Positions 6,747 through 9,617 of a stretch of DNA of 9,617 nucleotides are shown piece by piece. Position numbers and translations under genes: made by a program. Positions within the stretch are counted from its first letter, which is position 1. Each line of letters opens with the position of its first letter. Source of the stretch: Dehalococcoidales bacterium (GTDB lineage Bacteria > Chloroflexota > Dehalococcoidia > Dehalococcoidales > RBG-16-60-22); NCBI GenBank assembly GCA_030628245.1, contig DAOVRI010000058.1:1-9617 (forward strand). Reading direction: 5' to 3'. The notes under the pieces are model-generated. The model did not search any database and was not told the origin of the DNA. It was given only the letters and a program-made list of their open reading frames with translations.

Positions 6747-6792
6747 TGACCTGTTACTCCAACTTAAGAAGTGCCTTTATGGGGGCAGGTTA
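6747..6792 (+). repeat. Possible degenerate third copy of the leader element
   Basis: ACTTAAGAAGTG...TTAT.GGGGGCAGGTTA resembles the 3' half of copy 1 (ACTTAAAAGGTG...TTATCGGGGCAGGTCA), with two short gaps. The bounding stem persists as TGACCTG (6747-6753)/CAGGTTA (6786-6792). The alignment is short and gapped, so homology is only suggested. The rest of 6624-6885 shows no gene. Confidence 0.3.
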
Positions 6793-6885
6793 TAACGAAT
6801 TTAAAATGTAGCTGCTGAATACTTTACGATTTCATATTTTGTTCAGTGAGGCCTAGTTGCACAATTTTATAAAATGTGTGATCGA

Positions 6886-6931
6886 GCAAAATAAAAGGCT
6901 GAACATCCCCGATATCGGGATATCCAGCCCC
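6886..6931 (-). terminator. Intrinsic terminator of the DUF5679 gene
   Basis: Read on the minus strand a long hairpin is followed by TTTTATTTT, a classical Rho-independent terminator. Its outer arms are GGCTG/CAGCC (6925-6929 and 6897-6901), with an inner near-palindrome ATCCC.GATATC.GGGAT. It begins about 32 bases after the stop of the minus-strand gene at 6963-7106. Transcripts from the bicupin side would meet the stem too, but without a T tract. Confidence 0.75.
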
Positions 6932-6962
6932 TTAAGATTCTATCGACTAATTCGGAGTTAGT

Positions 6963-7106
6963 CTAGCTCTTGCCGATTCTGAACATTTTCGTACCGCAGC
7001 TCGGGCATACGCCCTGAGTCGCCGGCTTGCCATTCTTCATGGTAATGTTTTTGGCATCCTTCATTTCTTTTTTAGCTCGACATTTTACACAATACGCTTG
7101 AACCAT
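6963..7106 (-). CDS. Small zinc-ribbon protein, DUF5679 type
   Basis: This 47-residue protein reads MVQAYCVKCRAKKEMKDAKN and continues to an ITMKNGKPATQG segment, CPSCGTKMFRIG and a final KS. It has two CxxC knuckles (Cys6/Cys9 and Cys34/Cys37) that should bind one zinc, with the KNG-PA-QG-CP-CGTKMFRIG signature of DUF5679. The family is frequent in Chloroflexota and its function is unknown. The start has GGGAGGT just upstream. The gene has its own promoter and terminator and runs against all its neighbours, so it is an independent unit. Its small size means ORF finders with a length cut-off miss it. Identification is from memory of the family motif; nucleic-acid binding is plausible for a zinc ribbon but not shown. 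Confidence 0.85.
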   Translation of the reverse strand: MVQAYCVKCRAKKEMKDAKNITMKNGKPATQGVCPSCGTKMFRIGKS

Positions 7107-7138
7107 ATAGACCTCCCTTTCTAATAGGTGTTTTATGC

Positions 7139-7167
7139 ACCATATACGATTTCCCCAATAATGTCAA
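7139..7167 (-). promoter_or_regulatory. Promoter of the DUF5679 gene
   Basis: On the minus strand a perfect -35 box TTGACA (7162-7167) is followed after 17 bases by TATGGT (7139-7144). That puts the transcription start near 7132 and gives a leader of about 26 nt that includes the GGGAGGT ribosome binding site. Confidence 0.6.
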
Positions 7168-7423
7168 AGGCAGGGTACGGATTGGGCTTTTTCCTTTCTT
7201 AGGTTTCCGCCGCAGTAAAATCGTTCCTTTTTTACCCCATAGTAACATGCCTAGACTCCAGGCGTGAAATTCAGCGCACCTTTTTAGATGGTGAAAAATC
7301 CGATGAAACGTGATATGGGCAAGGACCATTTCTTCTAGGTGATTTTGGTACTGGTAAAGCCGTATACTATTGTTGTACATGGTCTCAGCATTGTCTGACC
7401 TGTATGAGTTGGATGGCTCAAAC
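7168..7423. other. Divergent intergenic region with a possible -10 box
   Basis: This stretch separates the minus-strand DUF5679 gene from the plus-strand AhpD-like gene. I see pyrimidine-rich runs and a good plus-strand -10 box TATACT (7363-7368) with no clear -35. The box would start a transcript about 50 bases before the ATG at 7424. No gene is recognisable here. Confidence 0.35.
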
Positions 7424-7903
7424 ATGGAATTCAATAAGAGAATATACAGCAGACCGAAGGAACTCTTTACCGACCTGTTCTTTCCGATGAGAAATAGGAA
7501 GCGACTGAAAGAAATAAAGGATAGGGGATTGTTATCGCCAGCTTTCCAGGAGAGGCTTATGCTGGCGGCAACTGCGGTTGATGGTTGCCGTTATTGTTCC
7601 TACTTCCACGCGAAACTGGCATTAAAAGGCGGTATAAGCCATGAGGAAATTAGTCGGCTCCTATCGGGAGACTTCGATGGCTGTCCGGAAGAGGAGGTTC
7701 TGGCCGTGGCCTACGCGCAGCACTGGGCTGAATCTAACGCTCATCCCGATCCTGAAGCGGTCACGAGGTTGCAGGAGATATATGGTTTGGAAAAGGTAGA
7801 AGCCATCCATCTAATGCTTCGTATGATTCGACTTGGCAATCTGTTAGGTAACTCTTTCGACTACATACTCTATCGCATATCATTTGGCAAGTGGCGAAGG
7901 TAG
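7424..7903 (+). CDS. AhpD-like / carboxymuconolactone decarboxylase-family protein
   Basis: This is a 159-residue alpha-helical protein of the AhpD/CMD superfamily. The active-site motif AVDGCRYCSYFH gives Cys55-x2-Cys58-x3-His62, the redox thiol pair and proton relay of AhpD-type proteins. The helix LALKGGISHEEISRLLSGD follows, as usual in the family. AhpD itself reduces the peroxidase AhpC, but most relatives have unproven roles, either thiol-dependent peroxidase or redox partner. Upstream TTG/ATG codons at 7370 and 7379 are in frame. I prefer ATG 7424, because MEFNKRIYSRPKELF looks like a natural start, although no strong ribosome binding site marks any option. The next gene starts 76 bases downstream on the same strand. 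The Cys pair argues against true muconolactone decarboxylation. Confidence 0.8.
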   Translation: MEFNKRIYSRPKELFTDLFFPMRNRKRLKEIKDRGLLSPAFQERLMLAATAVDGCRYCSYFHAKLALKGGISHEEISRLLSGDFDGCPEEEVLAVAYAQHWAESNAHPDPEAVTRLQEIYGLEKVEAIHLMLRMIRLGNLLGNSFDYILYRISFGKWRR

Positions 7904-7979
7904 GCACAAAAATGCAGGAAGTCCAATCTGGATATAATAACGACTATGCGTTCATAATATCATGAAGTGGAGACAAAAA

Positions 7980-9617
7980 GTGAGTAGAAAAGGCGATGAT
8001 TTGGACAAAGCGGCGAAATCAGCGAGCGCGAAGAAGTCAGGGGAACGGATGATTCCGACCTTCTGTTCGTTATGCGGTCCCTGGACGGGCTGTGGGATTA
8101 ACTGTTATGTGAAAGACGGTAAATTTATAAGAGTTGAAGGCATGAAGGAATCTCCCCTCAACAGGGGTAAATTGTGCGCCAAGGCATTCGCATCCCCTCA
8201 GTGGGTTTATTCGCCACAACGCCTTAGATACCCATTGAAGCGCATCGGGGAGAAGGGCGAAGGTAAATTCGAGAGGATTACCTGGGACGAAGCTCTTGAT
8301 AGTATCGCGAGTAAGCTCACTGAGCAAAAGGAGAAATACGGACCGGAGTCCCTTGCCATTCTTTCGCCGCAGCACCGGAGCTATAAAGACTATATTTATC
8401 GGTTCATGATTGCATACGGAAGTACAAACTTTGGTCACAGTGGTATCTGTGCAATACAACGGGCTTTCGGCTTCGCATATACTATGGGAGTCCCTATGCT
8501 CGGTATGTCCGGCGCGGATTATGAACATACTGATCTTATCGTGGTATGGGGGGCGAATCCTGTCTATTCCGGTACCCCCATGGGCACCCTGAAAAGAATT
8601 CTGGACGCCAGAGAGAGGGGAGCCAGGCTTATTGTGATAAAACCCCAGATGCAGCCGGATGCGGCCAAGGCGGATATGTGGGTGCCTATCAGGCCCGGCA
8701 CGGATGGTGCCCTGGCACTGGCCATGCTTAACGTTATCGTTAACGAGGGACTCTACGACAAGGAATTCGTGGAGAAATGGTGCTACGGCTTTGATAAACT
8801 CGTGCCTCACATACAGAAGTATACCCCGGAGTGGGCCGAGCCGATAACAGGGTTACCCGCCGACCAGATAAGAGAGGTCGCCAGGTTATACGGAACGGCG
8901 AAGTCGGCATGTATCTTTGCCGGGAACGCGTTCGATCAAACGGTGGACTCCAGTAATGCCGTGCGCGCTGTCGCTATCTTGATAGCCATAACCGGGAACC
9001 TCGACAGGCCCGGCGGTAATATTGTACCCATGGGTAGCAATATGCCAATGATAAAACCTGTCCATCTTCGAGAGAGATATACCCAGGAGTGGGTAGACAA
9101 GCTGGTAGGTCCGGAGATAGCCAGCTGTTTTCAGCCCTTCATAGAGGGAACATCTTCGGCTTACTATCGCTGTATCAATAGCGTCCTTACCGAAGAACCG
9201 TACCCGATTAAGACGATAATCGCACCCGGGACCCAGCCTACGGTAATCACGCGTGGTAGCAAGAGGATAGTAGAAGCACTTAAGAAACTGGAATTCTTTG
9301 TGGTTATCGACGTGATGCAGACCTCGTCGATGCCCTGGGCTGATGTGGTGATCCCGGTAGCCACTATGTACGAGTGCGACCACCCGTTTGAAGCACCAAT
9401 AACGGGCATGGGCAACTGGATTATGGCACGAAATAAGGTGATTGAGCCGCTGGGAGATTATAAGTCGGACTATGAATTCTGGCTTGACCTTGCCGTCAAG
9501 ATGGGATACGGAAAGGACTTCTGGCACGGTAGCATCGAGGAGTGCATGAATTATCAGCTGGAAAATTTCGGCATGACGATGGAGGAACTGAGGGCATATC
9601 CTGCCGGTATTATTTAT
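7980..9617 (+). CDS. Molybdopterin (Mo/W-bisPGD) oxidoreductase, catalytic subunit, 3' end outside window
   Basis: The reading frame stays open for 546 codons to the window edge, so the C-terminal molybdopterin-dinucleotide-binding domain is partly missing. The N-terminal [4Fe-4S] motif is Cys29-x2-Cys32-x5-Cys38...Cys66 (CSLCGPWTGC, then NRGKLCAK). WDEALDSIA, GHSGIC (His153, Cys157) and WGANPVYSGTP follow. The segments ADMWVPIRPGTDGALALAM and TGNLDRPGGN are typical of the DMSO-reductase family. Cys157 is the likely Mo/W ligand, as in polysulfide and thiosulfate reductase-type enzymes. The N terminus is basic but has no twin-arginine signal, so the enzyme is probably cytoplasmic. I chose GTG 7980 because GGAGA sits six bases upstream. 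ATG 7962 (no ribosome binding site) and ATG 8049 (AGGGGA upstream) are in-frame alternatives. The substrate is unknown. Confidence 0.9.
   Translation, partial: MSRKGDDLDKAAKSASAKKSGERMIPTFCSLCGPWTGCGINCYVKDGKFIRVEGMKESPLNRGKLCAKAFASPQWVYSPQRLRYPLKRIGEKGEGKFERITWDEALDSIASKLTEQKEKYGPESLAILSPQHRSYKDYIYRFMIAYGSTNFGHSGICAIQRAFGFAYTMGVPMLGMSGADYEHTDLIVVWGANPVYSGTPMGTLKRILDARERGARLIVIKPQMQPDAAKADMWVPIRPGTDGALALAMLNVIVNEGLYDKEFVEKWCYGFDKLVPHIQKYTPEWAEPITGLPADQIREVARLYGTAKSACIFAGNAFDQTVDSSNAVRAVAILIAITGNLDRPGGNIVPMGSNMPMIKPVHLRERYTQEWVDKLVGPEIASCFQPFIEGTSSAYYRCINSVLTEEPYPIKTIIAPGTQPTVITRGSKRIVEALKKLEFFVVIDVMQTSSMPWADVVIPVATMYECDHPFEAPITGMGNWIMARNKVIEPLGDYKSDYEFWLDLAVKMGYGKDFWHGSIEECMNYQLENFGMTMEELRAYPAGIIY

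Noticed and set aside
7072..7434. Minus-strand 120-codon frame before the AhpD-like gene
   Set aside because: It overlaps the start of the DUF5679 gene, its promoter and the AhpD-like start, and the product is unrecognised.
7933..7938. TATAAT before the Mo/W gene
   Set aside because: No -35 box lies at a suitable distance, so a promoter cannot be supported.
8070..9527. Two long minus-strand frames (246 and 213 codons)
   Set aside because: Both lie opposite the Mo/W oxidoreductase, whose plus-strand frame has clear family motifs throughout; the antisense products match nothing.

Overview
The window looks like part of a bacterial accessory catabolic locus, most likely from an uncultured anaerobe of the Chloroflexota (Dehalococcoidia-like). 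The taxonomic pointers are a 47-residue DUF5679-type zinc-ribbon protein, a lipoprotein-type substrate-binding protein on a Pro/Ala tether (usual in cells without a classical periplasm), and a cytoplasmic Mo/W-bisPGD oxidoreductase. This placement is inference; no rRNA or other phylogenetic marker is present.

Layout. Positions 1-959 carry no convincing gene. They hold a 42-nt 3' half of a tRNA-Lys(UUU) on the minus strand (274-315), the usual footprint of tRNA-targeted integration, then a good sigma70-type promoter (661-690) and a long leader with a structured element (about 704-793). Then comes a TRAP transporter operon, dctP (960-2060), dctQ (2247-2756) and dctM (2753-4048). It has a highly structured 186-nt dctP-dctQ spacer and an ATGA overlap between dctQ and dctM. 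Next are two paralogous bicupin proteins (4262-5365 and 5429-6517) with four cupin domains in total, every one with intact metal ligands.

Positions 6518-6962 are gene-free but structured. They hold a candidate folded RNA (6531-6623), a weak relic of the leader element (6747-6792) and a minus-strand intrinsic terminator. That terminator serves a small divergent DUF5679 gene (6963-7106, minus) with its own promoter. An AhpD-like protein with a CxxCxxxH motif (7424-7903) and the first 546 codons of a molybdopterin oxidoreductase (7980 to the edge) close the window.

How the parts may work together (inference): the TRAP system imports a small organic solute. The paired metal cupins, the AhpD-like redox protein and the Mo/W enzyme could then convert it anaerobically. 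A 67-nt element with an inverted repeat is shared (79% identity, ungapped) between the dctP leader and the first bicupin leader, which suggests the two blocks share a regulator or an RNA-level control. If the tRNA-Lys fragment is a real attachment site, everything to the right of position 315 lies inside an integrated island.
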